From Geobacter sp. (lineage in GTDB: Bacteria; Desulfobacterota; Desulfuromonadia; Geobacterales; DSM-12255), in contig WKKR01000003.1 of NCBI GenBank assembly GCA_009684525.1, forward strand, positions 1-64,000: 64,000 bases of DNA. The letters are read 5' to 3'. The position numbers and the translations under genes were made by a program. Positions within the stretch are counted from its first letter, which is position 1, and every line of letters starts with the position of its first letter. The notes below the pieces were generated by a model. It made no database searches. It saw only the letters and a program-made list of their open reading frames with translations, and was not told the origin of the DNA. This document shows, piece after piece, positions 17,216 through 25,051 of the stretch.

Positions 17216-19285
17216 CTAGCCCAACTTGCTGATCAGCGGCACGATGAGGAGGGAGACGATGTTGATGATCTTGATCATCGGGTTGACGGCCGGGCCGGCA
17301 GTGTCCTTGTAGGGGTCGCCGACGGTGTCGCCGGTAACGGCGGCCTTGTGGGCGTCGCCCCCCTTGCCGCCAAAGTGGCCGTCTTCGATGTATTTCTTGG
17401 CATTATCCCAGGCGCCACCGCCGGTGGTCATGGAGATGGCGACGAAGATGCCGGTGACGATGGTGCCGACAATGACCCCACCCAGGGCCTTGGGGCCGAG
17501 GGTGAAACCGACGATGACCGGAGCCAGGATCGGGATGAGTCCGGGAATGACCATCTCTTTCAGAGCGGTCTTGGTGACGATGTCGACGCAGGAGGCGTAA
17601 TCCGGCTTGCCGGTTCCTTCCATGATGCCCTTGATCTCGCGGAACTGGCGGCGGACTTCGACGACGACGGCGCCGCCTGCCTTGCCGACCGCTTCCATGC
17701 ACTGGGCGGCAAAGTAGTAGGGGAGCATGCCGCCGATGAACAGGCCGACGATGATGTACGGATCGGAGAGGTCGAACTTGATGATCTCTTTACCGGCAAG
17801 CTGCAGCGCGTGGTTCAGTTCGTCGACGTAGGAGGTGAAGAGGATCACGGCTGCCAGGCCGGCGGAACCGATGGCGTATCCCTTGGTGACCGCCTTGGTG
17901 GTGTTGCCGACCGCGTCCAGCGGGTCGGTGACGGCGCGGACCGAGTCGTCCAGTTCGGCCATCTCGGCGATACCGCCGGCGTTGTCGGTGATCGGACCGT
18001 AGGCGTCCATGGCAACGACGATGCCGGTGAGGGAGAGCATGGAGACGGCGGCGATGGCAATGCCATAGACGCCGGCGGCGTTGAAGGAAACGATGATGCC
18101 GGCGGCGATGACAATCACCGGCAGGGCGGTCGATTTCATCGAGATGCCGAGGCCGGCGATGACGTTGGTGCCGTGACCGGTGGTGGAGGCTTCGGCGATG
18201 TGGCGTACCGGCCCGTACTCAGTGGCGGTGTAATATTCAGTGATCCAGAAAATGGCCCCGGTAACCACCAGGCCGACAATGGCAGAGATGTAAATGTTCA
18301 TGGCGCCGAAGGTCTGACCGGCAGCGTTGGTCAGCCCCTGCGGGAACATCTGCGCAGTGACGAAATAAAAGGCGATGCACGCCAGGACTGCCGAGGAGAT
18401 GAGCCCCTTGTAGAGAGCCGGCATGATCTTGCCGCTGGCGCCCAGCTTGACAAAGTAGGTGCCGATGATGGAAGTGATGATGGAGATGCCGCCGAGGATC
18501 AGCGGGTAGCTGACGGCGCTGGTGCTGCCGGTGAAGGTGATAGCGCCGAGCAGCATGGCGGCAATCAGGGTAACGGCATAGGTCTCGAAGAGGTCGGCTG
18601 CCATGCCGGCGCAGTCGCCGACGTTGTCGCCCACGTTGTCGGCGATGACCGCCGGGTTGCGGGGGTCGTCCTCGGGAATGCCGGCTTCCACTTTTCCCAC
18701 CAGGTCGGCGCCCACGTCGGCCCCTTTGGTGAAGATGCCGCCGCCGAGACGGGCGAAGATGGAGATCAGCGAACCGCCGAAGCCGAGACCGACCAGCTGG
18801 CTGACGACGTCTTTCACCGGGGCTTCGGGCATCAGCTTCTGCAGCACCAGGTAGTATCCGGCAACGCCCAGCAGGCCGAGGCCGACCACCAGCATGCCGG
18901 TGATGGCGCCACCCTTGAAGGCGACGTTCAGTGCCTTATGGATGCCGGATTTGGCGGCTTCGGTGGTCCTGACGTTGGCGCGGACCGACACGAACATGCC
19001 GATGAAGCCGGTGAGCCCCGAAAAGAGCGCGCCGATGGCGAAACCGATGGCGGTCTTGGCTCCGAGTGTGGCGAACAGGGCGATGAACATGATCACCCCG
19101 ACAACGGCAATAATGGTATACTGGCGCTTCATGTAGGCGCCCGCCCCCTCCTGAATTGCGGCGGCGATCTGTTTCATCCGCTCGTTCCCCTGGGGAAGCC
19201 CCAGGATCCACTGGGCGGAGGCCAGGCCGTAAACCACCGCTGCGGCGGCACAGGCCAAGGCGAAGTAGACTGCGTACTGTTCCAT
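17216..19285 (-). CDS. hppA: Membrane-bound proton-translocating pyrophosphatase
   Basis: 689 residues with about 16 hydrophobic segments. It couples pyrophosphate hydrolysis to ion pumping across the inner membrane. The catalytic loop is visible ([20 protein letters not shown], then DNVGDNVGD at 216-224). At residues 460-465 it reads GNTTKA: a lysine here marks the K+-independent, H+-pumping subfamily, whereas K+-dependent enzymes (including all Na+ pumps) carry alanine. GGAGGATG precedes ATG 19285. The gene is monocistronic with its own terminator. Confidence 0.95.
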   Translation of the reverse strand: MEQYAVYFALACAAAAVVYGLASAQWILGLPQGNERMKQIAAAIQEGAGAYMKRQYTIIAVVGVIMFIALFATLGAKTAIGFAIGALFSGLTGFIGMFVSVRANVRTTEAAKSGIHKALNVAFKGGAITGMLVVGLGLLGVAGYYLVLQKLMPEAPVKDVVSQLVGLGFGGSLISIFARLGGGIFTKGADVGADLVGKVEAGIPEDDPRNPAVIADNVGDNVGDCAGMAADLFETYAVTLIAAMLLGAITFTGSTSAVSYPLILGGISIITSIIGTYFVKLGASGKIMPALYKGLISSAVLACIAFYFVTAQMFPQGLTNAAGQTFGAMNIYISAIVGLVVTGAIFWITEYYTATEYGPVRHIAEASTTGHGTNVIAGLGISMKSTALPVIVIAAGIIVSFNAAGVYGIAIAAVSMLSLTGIVVAMDAYGPITDNAGGIAEMAELDDSVRAVTDPLDAVGNTTKAVTKGYAIGSAGLAAVILFTSYVDELNHALQLAGKEIIKFDLSDPYIIVGLFIGGMLPYYFAAQCMEAVGKAGGAVVVEVRRQFREIKGIMEGTGKPDYASCVDIVTKTALKEMVIPGLIPILAPVIVGFTLGPKALGGVIVGTIVTGIFVAISMTTGGGAWDNAKKYIEDGHFGGKGGDAHKAAVTGDTVGDPYKDTAGPAVNPMIKIINIVSLLIVPLISKLG

Positions 19286-19356
19286 TGTGTTTCATCCTCC
19301 TCTGTATTGTTTGCCCGTTCAAAGGCGCTGGTGTCTCGGCACAAAAACGAAAAATT

Positions 19357-19383
19357 GTTATAGAAAAAATGGTTGAATGTCAA
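19357..19383 (-). promoter_or_regulatory. Candidate hppA promoter
   Basis: Minus-strand TTGACA (19383-19378) and TATAAC (19362-19357) with a rather short 15-bp spacer, about 72 bp upstream of the hppA start. It is the best match in the divergent region 19286-19635, but the spacing is suboptimal. Confidence 0.45.
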
Positions 19384-19472
19384 TGAAATAAATGGTCCGA
19401 ACCGGCATGGCGACACTGTATCGCAGGCAGAAGACTGGATAAGGCCTGCTTGCGACTCAGAGGGATAATTCC

Positions 19473-19501
19473 TTGCCAACGGCGGCGCAACCCGCTATTA
19501 T
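19473..19501 (+). promoter_or_regulatory. Promoter of the oxidase operon
   Basis: TTGCCA (19473-19478), an exact 17-bp spacer and TATTAT (19496-19501). The expected start of transcription is near 19508, giving a leader of about 128 nt before the ATG at 19636. Confidence 0.6.
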
Positions 19502-19507
19502 CCAACA

Positions 19508-19606
19508 ATTATGCCGTCGAAACGGGGCGAAACGCCCTTTGATCCGGAAAACCGGCCTGAGCGGCTGAAAGCCCCCTGACGTTCCCGAGGGGGAACTCTC
19601 TTTTTC
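19508..19606 (+). promoter_or_regulatory. Structured leader with terminator-like hairpin before the FAD oxidase gene
   Basis: The leader contains short hairpins (GGGCG-AAA-CGCCC, CCGG-AAAA-CCGG) and a possible long-range GGGGC/GCCCC pairing. It ends in a perfect 6-bp stem GTTCCC-GAGG-GGGAAC at 19581-19596, followed by TCTCTTTTT. That last unit looks like an intrinsic terminator placed about 30 bases before the start codon, so attenuation is likely. I could not match the upstream part to a known riboswitch class. Confidence 0.5.
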
Positions 19607-19635
19607 GGGATTACGGACATACCCCAGAGGTGTTC

Positions 19636-21027
19636 ATGATTGACGCACGTATCATCGACAAGCTGAAAGAGATTGTCGGGCCGGACAATGTCGCGGCGGA
19701 GATCCAGGATCTGCTCTGCTACGGCTACGACGCGACGCAGATGGAATTTCTTCCCGATGCCGTGGTGCATCCTGCCGATACCGCAGAGGTTGCCGCCGTT
19801 ATGAAGCTGGCCAACCAGGAGCGGTTCCCGGTTTTTCCGCGCGGCGCAGGCAGCGGCTTTTCCGGCGGCGCCCTCCCCAAGGGGGGCGGCATCGTCCTGG
19901 TGACCACCCGCCTGAACAGGATCCTGCGGATCGACACCGAAAACCTCATCGCCGAGGTGGAGCCGGGCGTGGTGACCGAACAGTTCCAGCAGGAGGTGGA
20001 GAAGCTGGGACTCTTTTATCCGCCCGATCCGGCATCGCTCAAGTTCTCCACCCTGGGGGGGAATGTGGCCGAGAACGCCGGCGGCCCCCGCTGCGTCAAG
20101 TACGGGGTGACCCGGGACTTCGTCATGGGGCTGGAGGTGGTGCTGCCGACGGGCGAGATCATCCGTACCGGCGGCGAGACCTACAAGGGGGTGGTCGGCT
20201 ACGACCTGACCCGGCTCCTGTGCGGCAGCGAGGGAACCCTGGGGGTCATCACCAAGATCATCTTCAAGCTGCTTCCCTACCCGGAAGCGAAGAAGACCAT
20301 GCTCACCATCTTCGATTCCATCGACGGGGCAGCCAAGGCGGTCTCCACCATCATCGGCAACAAGATCATCCCCACCACCCTGGAGTTCATGGACCATGCG
20401 ACACTGCAGTGCGTGGACCGGCGCTTCAAGATGGGTCTGCCGGCGAGCGCCAGGGCGGTTCTCCTCATCGAGGTGGACGGAGACCGGGAGCTGATCGAAC
20501 GGCAGGCGGCGCGGATTCAGGAGCTGGTCAAGCCGCTCGGCCTGGTGGAGTGCAAGGTGGCAAAGGATGCGGCGGAGTCGGACGCGCTCTGGAAGGTGCG
20601 GCGGCTGGTTTCGCCGTCGCTTCGCGACGTCAACCCGGACAAGTACAATGAGGATATCGTGGTGCCCCGCAGCAAGGTGCCGGATGTCATCCGTCGCATC
20701 GAGAAGATCCAGCAGAAATACGACATCCCCATCGTCAACTTCGGCCACGCCGGCGACGGCAACATCCATGTCAACGTGATGATCGACAAGGAGGTTGCGG
20801 GTCAGCAGGAGAAGGCCCACGAAGCGATCAGGGAGGTGTTCCAGGCGGCCCTCGATCTCGGTGGCACCATGTCGGGAGAGCATGGCGTCGGCCTTTCCAA
20901 GGCGCCCTACATCCCCCTGGAGCTTTCGCCGGTGCAGATTGCGACCATGCAGGCGGTCAAGCGGGCTCTGGATCCCAACAACATTCTCAACCCGGGAAAG
21001 ATGTTCCCGGTGGGAAGTACGACATAA
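19636..21027 (+). CDS. FAD-linked oxidase, glycolate oxidase GlcD / D-lactate dehydrogenase type
   Basis: 463 residues from ATG 19636 (AGAGGT upstream). The N-terminal FAD_binding_4 domain (about 30-180) has the FAD-contact run PRGAGSGFSGGA and a GGNVAENAGGPR motif. The C-terminal FAD-oxidase domain has the metal-site sequence NFGHAGDGNIHVN and ends with NPGKMFPVG. Such flavoproteins oxidise D-lactate, glycolate or related 2-hydroxy acids and pass electrons to a partner Fe-S protein, here encoded 130 bp downstream. The substrate cannot be settled from sequence. The leader suggests regulated expression. Confidence 0.9.
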   Translation: MIDARIIDKLKEIVGPDNVAAEIQDLLCYGYDATQMEFLPDAVVHPADTAEVAAVMKLANQERFPVFPRGAGSGFSGGALPKGGGIVLVTTRLNRILRIDTENLIAEVEPGVVTEQFQQEVEKLGLFYPPDPASLKFSTLGGNVAENAGGPRCVKYGVTRDFVMGLEVVLPTGEIIRTGGETYKGVVGYDLTRLLCGSEGTLGVITKIIFKLLPYPEAKKTMLTIFDSIDGAAKAVSTIIGNKIIPTTLEFMDHATLQCVDRRFKMGLPASARAVLLIEVDGDRELIERQAARIQELVKPLGLVECKVAKDAAESDALWKVRRLVSPSLRDVNPDKYNEDIVVPRSKVPDVIRRIEKIQQKYDIPIVNFGHAGDGNIHVNVMIDKEVAGQQEKAHEAIREVFQAALDLGGTMSGEHGVGLSKAPYIPLELSPVQIATMQAVKRALDPNNILNPGKMFPVGSTT

Positions 21028-21028
21028 T

Positions 21029-21141
21029 CCACCACGGAGACACGGGGTCACGGAGAAAAACAAAGCAAAAATGTGAACCACAGAGGTTAAGACGGAAATT
21101 TTCTTTTCGTTGTTCTCTGTGCCTCCGTGTCTCCGTGGTGG
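21029..21141. repeat. Palindromic MITE-like element
   Basis: The element has perfect 17-bp terminal inverted repeats: CCACCACGGAGACACGG at 21029-21045 and its complement at 21125-21141. The interior is AT-richer and contains further partial complementarity (ACCACAGAGG against CTCTGTGCCTCC). It has no coding capacity and fills almost the whole gap between two genes that should form one operon. It begins two bases after the upstream stop codon. I recall this type of CCACGGAGACACGG palindrome from other Geobacter intergenic regions. Confidence 0.88.
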
Positions 21142-21157
21142 GTTGAAAAGGTGTTGA

Positions 21158-22423
21158 ATGGACCCGTTGAAGAGAGTTGAACAAGAGTTGAAAAAGTGCG
21201 TCAAGTGCGGTGCCTGCCGGGCCAACTGCCCGGCCTTTTCCGCATTCCAGCGGGAGCCGGCGGTGGCGCGCGGCAAGGTGGCCCTGGCCCAGCATATCCT
21301 CAAGGGTGACATTGGCCTGGACGATCAGACCTACCTGAACATGTCCAAGTGTCTCCTCTGCGGCAGCTGTGTGGAAAAGTGCCCCAACGAGGTCCCGACG
21401 GACGAGATCGTCATCGCGGCCCGCGAGGCGTTGGCAGAGCAGCGGGGGCTCACTACCTTTCACCAGGCCGTGGGCCGCGTCATCAAGAACCGAAAGATGA
21501 TGACCTTCGGTGCCCTTGCAGCAAGCATCCTCGGCCCGCTCTTTTTCCGCAAGGTCCCCCAGACCTCGGGGCTGCGCCTCCGCTTCCCCCTGCCGTTCAT
21601 CGGCAACACGCGCCATATCCCCGGCATTGCGCGCAAGCCGTTCCTCGACCGCCATCCCGAGGTGATCCCCGGCGAACCGGGCAAGCCGAGGATCGTCTTC
21701 TTTGTCGGCTGCATGACCAATTTCGTCTATACCGAGATAGGAGAGGCTGCCCTGGCGCTCTTCCGTCACCTGGGGTGCACGGTCATCATCCCCAAGGACC
21801 AGCAGTGCTGCGGGCTGCCGGGGATGTCGGGCGGCGACCTGCAGACCGTCAGGGAACTTGCCGAGCGAAATCTGGCGGCCCTGGAGAGGCACCAGGCGGA
21901 TTATGTCATGACCGCCTGCGCCACCTGCGGCGGCGCGCTGCACAAGTTTTACCCCGCCGTCGTCGGCCGCCGGAACCCGGAACTGGCAGCCAGGCTGAAG
22001 GCGATTGCGGAGAAAACCGTCGATGCTGCCCAACTCCTGCATCAGCTGGGGCTTCATCCCGAAGAGACCGGAGCCGGCGAAGCGCTCAGGGTCACGTACC
22101 ATGACCCCTGCCACCTGCGGACCCGTGCCATTACCAGGCAGCCGCGGGAGCTGCTCACGGCGACCCCCGGAGTGGAGCTTGCAGAGATGGAAGGGGCTGA
22201 CCGCTGCTGCGGCCTCGGCGGCACCTTCAATGTCTATCACTACGGTTCGTCCATGGCGATCAACGAGGCCAAGAGTCGCGCCATCATGGCAAGCGGCGCG
22301 TCCGTGGTCGCCACCGGCTGTCCCGGCTGCATGATGCAGCTTTCCGATGGCCTCAAGCAGCATGGCCAAAAGACCCGGGTGATGCACACCCTGGAGCTTC
22401 TGGCCCGCCGCCTGCGACGCTGA
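21158..22423 (+). CDS. Glycolate oxidase-type Fe-S subunit (GlcF-like, two CCG domains)
   Basis: 421 residues. Two 4Fe-4S ferredoxin motifs lie at the N-terminus (Cys14/17/20/24 in CVKCGACRANCP, and CLLCGSCVEKCP near 65-76). Two cysteine-rich CCG domains follow (QCCGLPGMSGG and DRCCGLGGTFNVYHYG), as in GlcF, LldE and heterodisulfide reductase subunits. It should receive electrons from the FAD subunit encoded just upstream and feed the quinone pool. The gene starts 16 bp after the palindromic element, so the element would be transcribed between the two coding regions. Confidence 0.9.
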   Translation: MDPLKRVEQELKKCVKCGACRANCPAFSAFQREPAVARGKVALAQHILKGDIGLDDQTYLNMSKCLLCGSCVEKCPNEVPTDEIVIAAREALAEQRGLTTFHQAVGRVIKNRKMMTFGALAASILGPLFFRKVPQTSGLRLRFPLPFIGNTRHIPGIARKPFLDRHPEVIPGEPGKPRIVFFVGCMTNFVYTEIGEAALALFRHLGCTVIIPKDQQCCGLPGMSGGDLQTVRELAERNLAALERHQADYVMTACATCGGALHKFYPAVVGRRNPELAARLKAIAEKTVDAAQLLHQLGLHPEETGAGEALRVTYHDPCHLRTRAITRQPRELLTATPGVELAEMEGADRCCGLGGTFNVYHYGSSMAINEAKSRAIMASGASVVATGCPGCMMQLSDGLKQHGQKTRVMHTLELLARRLRR

Positions 22424-22532
22424 TCGCCGAAAAACTGTTCGTATAGAAGTACCCCCGCCTTTGATCGTCAGGAGACCCATCCGGGAAGTTCCGTTTCTTG
22501 TGTCGGGTTTTCTGCGCCAGATTAAAAATTTA

Positions 22533-22561
22533 TTGACACTTCTCCACGGTTTGAGTATTTT
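22533..22561 (+). promoter_or_regulatory. Sigma-70 promoter of the XRE-cupin regulator
   Basis: TTGACA (22533-22538), 17-bp spacer, TATTTT (22556-22561), 51 bp upstream of the start codon. Confidence 0.7.
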
Positions 22562-22567
22562 TTAGCC

Positions 22568-22590
22568 AAAATAAAAATTGGTTTTATTTT
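22568..22590. promoter_or_regulatory. Candidate operator (autoregulation)
   Basis: A perfect inverted repeat AAAATAAAA-ATTGG-TTTTATTTT lies directly after the -10 box, across the expected transcription start. This position suits repression by the regulator encoded 22 bp downstream. Binding is inferred, not shown. Confidence 0.5.
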
Positions 22591-22611
22591 ACTGTTTATG
22601 ACGGGGCATGA

Positions 22612-23175
22612 ATGTCTGACTATAATATCGGTGCGAAGATCAAAAAACTCCGCCTTGCCAAGAAGTTGACGTTGCAGGCGGTTGCCAAGGAGACCGGGTT
22701 TTCGCCTGCGCTGATCTCGCAGATCGAAAACAATAACGTCTCCCCTCCCATTGCCACTCTCTCCAAGATAGCCAATTTCTTCGACGTGAAGATCGGTCTG
22801 TTCTTCATCGAGGACGAGGAAGAGTGCCGCTACGAGGTGGTGCGCAAGGGCGAAGGGAAGATGATCCCGCGGGTCATCTCCCGATCCGGCACCAACCAGG
22901 GGTACTCCTACGAGTCGCTTTCCTTCCGGAAGCAGAACAAGAAGATGGAGCCGTTTCTCCTCACGGTGACGGAAAAGGCCCATGAAGAGAACACCTACAG
23001 CCACGATGGCGAGGAGTTCCTCTTTATCGTGCAGGGGAATGCCGAACTTCTCCTTGAGGGGGAGCGCATCCTTCTCAACGAGGGGGACTGCGTCTATTTT
23101 GATTCATCATTGAAACATCGGCTCCTCTCTCGTGATGGCGACGAGGTCAAGGTGCTGGCAGTGGTAACGAGATAA
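22612..23175 (+). CDS. XRE-family regulator with cupin sensor domain
   Basis: 187 residues. The helix-turn-helix (about 6-62) reads AKKLTLQAVAKETGFSPALI with the recognition helix SQIENNNVSPP. A cupin_2 barrel (about 110-183) has the HxxxEEFLFIVQGNAEL pattern. This two-domain design typically senses a small metabolite or acyl-CoA-related ligand and controls adjacent catabolic genes. It sits 120 bp upstream of the acyl-CoA carboxylase genes in the same direction. The obvious inference is control of the propionyl-/methylmalonyl-CoA module and of itself. Confidence 0.9.
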   Translation: MSDYNIGAKIKKLRLAKKLTLQAVAKETGFSPALISQIENNNVSPPIATLSKIANFFDVKIGLFFIEDEEECRYEVVRKGEGKMIPRVISRSGTNQGYSYESLSFRKQNKKMEPFLLTVTEKAHEENTYSHDGEEFLFIVQGNAELLLEGERILLNEGDCVYFDSSLKHRLLSRDGDEVKVLAVVTR

Positions 23176-23295
23176 GATGGCAGACTGGTCGGGTGTGCGG
23201 GACTGATCGCCCGGTGCACGAGCTGCGAGCCATCATAATGATACTTCGAGGAGGAGTTGCAGTGAAAATTCTCAGAGACCGGAAGGATGGCGCAG

Positions 23296-25020
23296 ATGTC
23301 AAATAAAGCGATTAGGCCGATACTGAAAAACCTGTTTGACCCCCCCGAGAAGGTAGAATTCAACATCCCCGGTGAGATTTCCCGCACGACCGGCGGTTAT
23401 GAAGAGGCGATGAAGGAGGGTCATGACCTCACGCAGCGCCCCATCAAGTCGGTCAGCATCGATCAGATCGAAAAACAGCACTTCAAAAAACGGATGACCG
23501 TCTGGGAGCGGATCCGGGTCCTTACCGACAAGGAGCCCAACGTCCTCTACCAGAACTGGGGCAAGAACCTTGACGGTGCCTCCCTGGTCACGGCCATTCT
23601 CAATATCGGCGGCCGGGACGTTGCCCTGTACGGTCACGATTTCACGGTACGTGCCGGTTCCATTGACGCCACCAACGGCAACAAGCTGGCCAGGCTCTTC
23701 TACATGGCCGGCGAGAAGGGGATTCCACTCATCGGCATGAACGACTCGGCCGGTGCCTTCGTTCCCGCCGGCGTCGGCGGCCTGGACGGGTACGCCGAGG
23801 CCTTCACCGCCCTGCGCAGAATCAGCGGCGTTGTCCCCTCCATCATGTGCATGTTCGGCTTCAACGCCGGTGGCGGCAGCTACCTGCCGCGGCAGGGGAG
23901 CTTTGTCATCCAGCCCAACGACACCTTCTTCGGCCTTACCGGTCCGGGTGTCGTCAAGTCGGTGCTCGGCGAGGACATCACTCCCGAAGAACTGGGCGGA
24001 CCCAAGGTACACGGCAAGTCGGGCGTCGCCGACCTGACGGTCACCGATGAGGTGGCTGCATTGCGGACCGTGGTCCGGCTCCTCTCCTACATCCCCGACA
24101 ACAACAGCGTTGCGCCTCCGTACCAGGAGACCAGCGACCCGCTCGACCGGAAGACCTGGGAGATCAACACCCTCCTGAAGAAGGCCTTCAACTCGCCGAC
24201 CGGGTTCAATACGCCGTTCGACGTCTCCATCGTCATCCAGCAGATCTGTGACCATGGTGACTACTTCGAGCTGCAGCCCGAGCGTGCCCGCGAGGTGGTC
24301 ACCGCCTTTGGCCGCCTGGGGGGCAACGTGGTCGGCTTCTGTGCCAACAATTCGGCAGTTGCCTCCGGCCAGATCGACTGCGACTCGGCAGTGAAGATCG
24401 CGCGCTTTGTCCGCTTCTGCAATATCTACAATATCCCGATCATCTTCATGGAAGACACCACCGGCTTCCTCCCCGGCCGCGAGCAGGAATCGCGCGGGAT
24501 TGTCCAGGCCGGCCGCTCCATGCTCGACTCCATTGTCGACGTGAGGACTCCGCGGATTCTGCTGATTCTGCGCAACGCCTTTGGCGGGGCCTATGCCTCC
24601 TACAACAACTATCCCACTGGCGCCGACCTGGTGCTGGCGCTCCCCACCACCCGCCTGGCGGTCATGGGGCCTGCCGGCAAGGAGTTCGTCTACAAGGACG
24701 AGCTGCGCAAGATCCGCGGTGCCGTTGCCGAGATGATGAAGAAGGGGACCGAAGAACGGATTGCTGCCGGGATGGAAGGTGCCGCCGCGAAGAAGGATGC
24801 GGAAAAAGAGGCGGCCGAATGGCTCAAGGCCCAGGAGGCGGCCCTCAACCAGCGCTACGAAAGAGAGTTGATGAACCCGAAAGAGGGCCTGGCCCTCGGC
24901 TCCATCTCATCCATCGTCATGCCCACCGATCTGCGCAAAGTGCTGGGCGAGAATCTTGCCTTCCTCCTCAGGCACTACAAGCCCGGCCCGATGATGGGGC
25001 CGCAGCGCGAATTCCACTAA
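23296..25020 (+). CDS. Acyl-CoA carboxylase carboxyltransferase subunit
   Basis: 574 residues from ATG 23296, for which GGAAGG lies 9 bases upstream. An ATG at 23287 is too close to that site. The two crotonase-like halves of the carboxyltransferase family are visible: [20 protein letters not shown] in the N-terminal half, and [15 protein letters not shown] plus [15 protein letters not shown] in the C-terminal half. It transfers carboxyl from biotin to an acyl-CoA (or the reverse). Context with methylmalonyl-CoA mutase and epimerase points to propionyl-CoA as substrate, although family members also act on other acyl-CoAs. It has about 60 more residues than many propionyl-CoA carboxylase beta subunits, including an Ala/Lys/Glu-rich insertion near 490-520. 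Confidence 0.88.
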   Translation: MSNKAIRPILKNLFDPPEKVEFNIPGEISRTTGGYEEAMKEGHDLTQRPIKSVSIDQIEKQHFKKRMTVWERIRVLTDKEPNVLYQNWGKNLDGASLVTAILNIGGRDVALYGHDFTVRAGSIDATNGNKLARLFYMAGEKGIPLIGMNDSAGAFVPAGVGGLDGYAEAFTALRRISGVVPSIMCMFGFNAGGGSYLPRQGSFVIQPNDTFFGLTGPGVVKSVLGEDITPEELGGPKVHGKSGVADLTVTDEVAALRTVVRLLSYIPDNNSVAPPYQETSDPLDRKTWEINTLLKKAFNSPTGFNTPFDVSIVIQQICDHGDYFELQPERAREVVTAFGRLGGNVVGFCANNSAVASGQIDCDSAVKIARFVRFCNIYNIPIIFMEDTTGFLPGREQESRGIVQAGRSMLDSIVDVRTPRILLILRNAFGGAYASYNNYPTGADLVLALPTTRLAVMGPAGKEFVYKDELRKIRGAVAEMMKKGTEERIAAGMEGAAAKKDAEKEAAEWLKAQEAALNQRYERELMNPKEGLALGSISSIVMPTDLRKVLGENLAFLLRHYKPGPMMGPQREFH

Positions 25021-25051
25021 ACCATTTTCGATGGATTGGAGATAGAGACCA

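Noticed and set aside
17174-19363. 729-codon open frame opposite hppA
   Set aside because: Asp/Gly/His-rich composition produced by reading a pyrophosphatase gene backwards.
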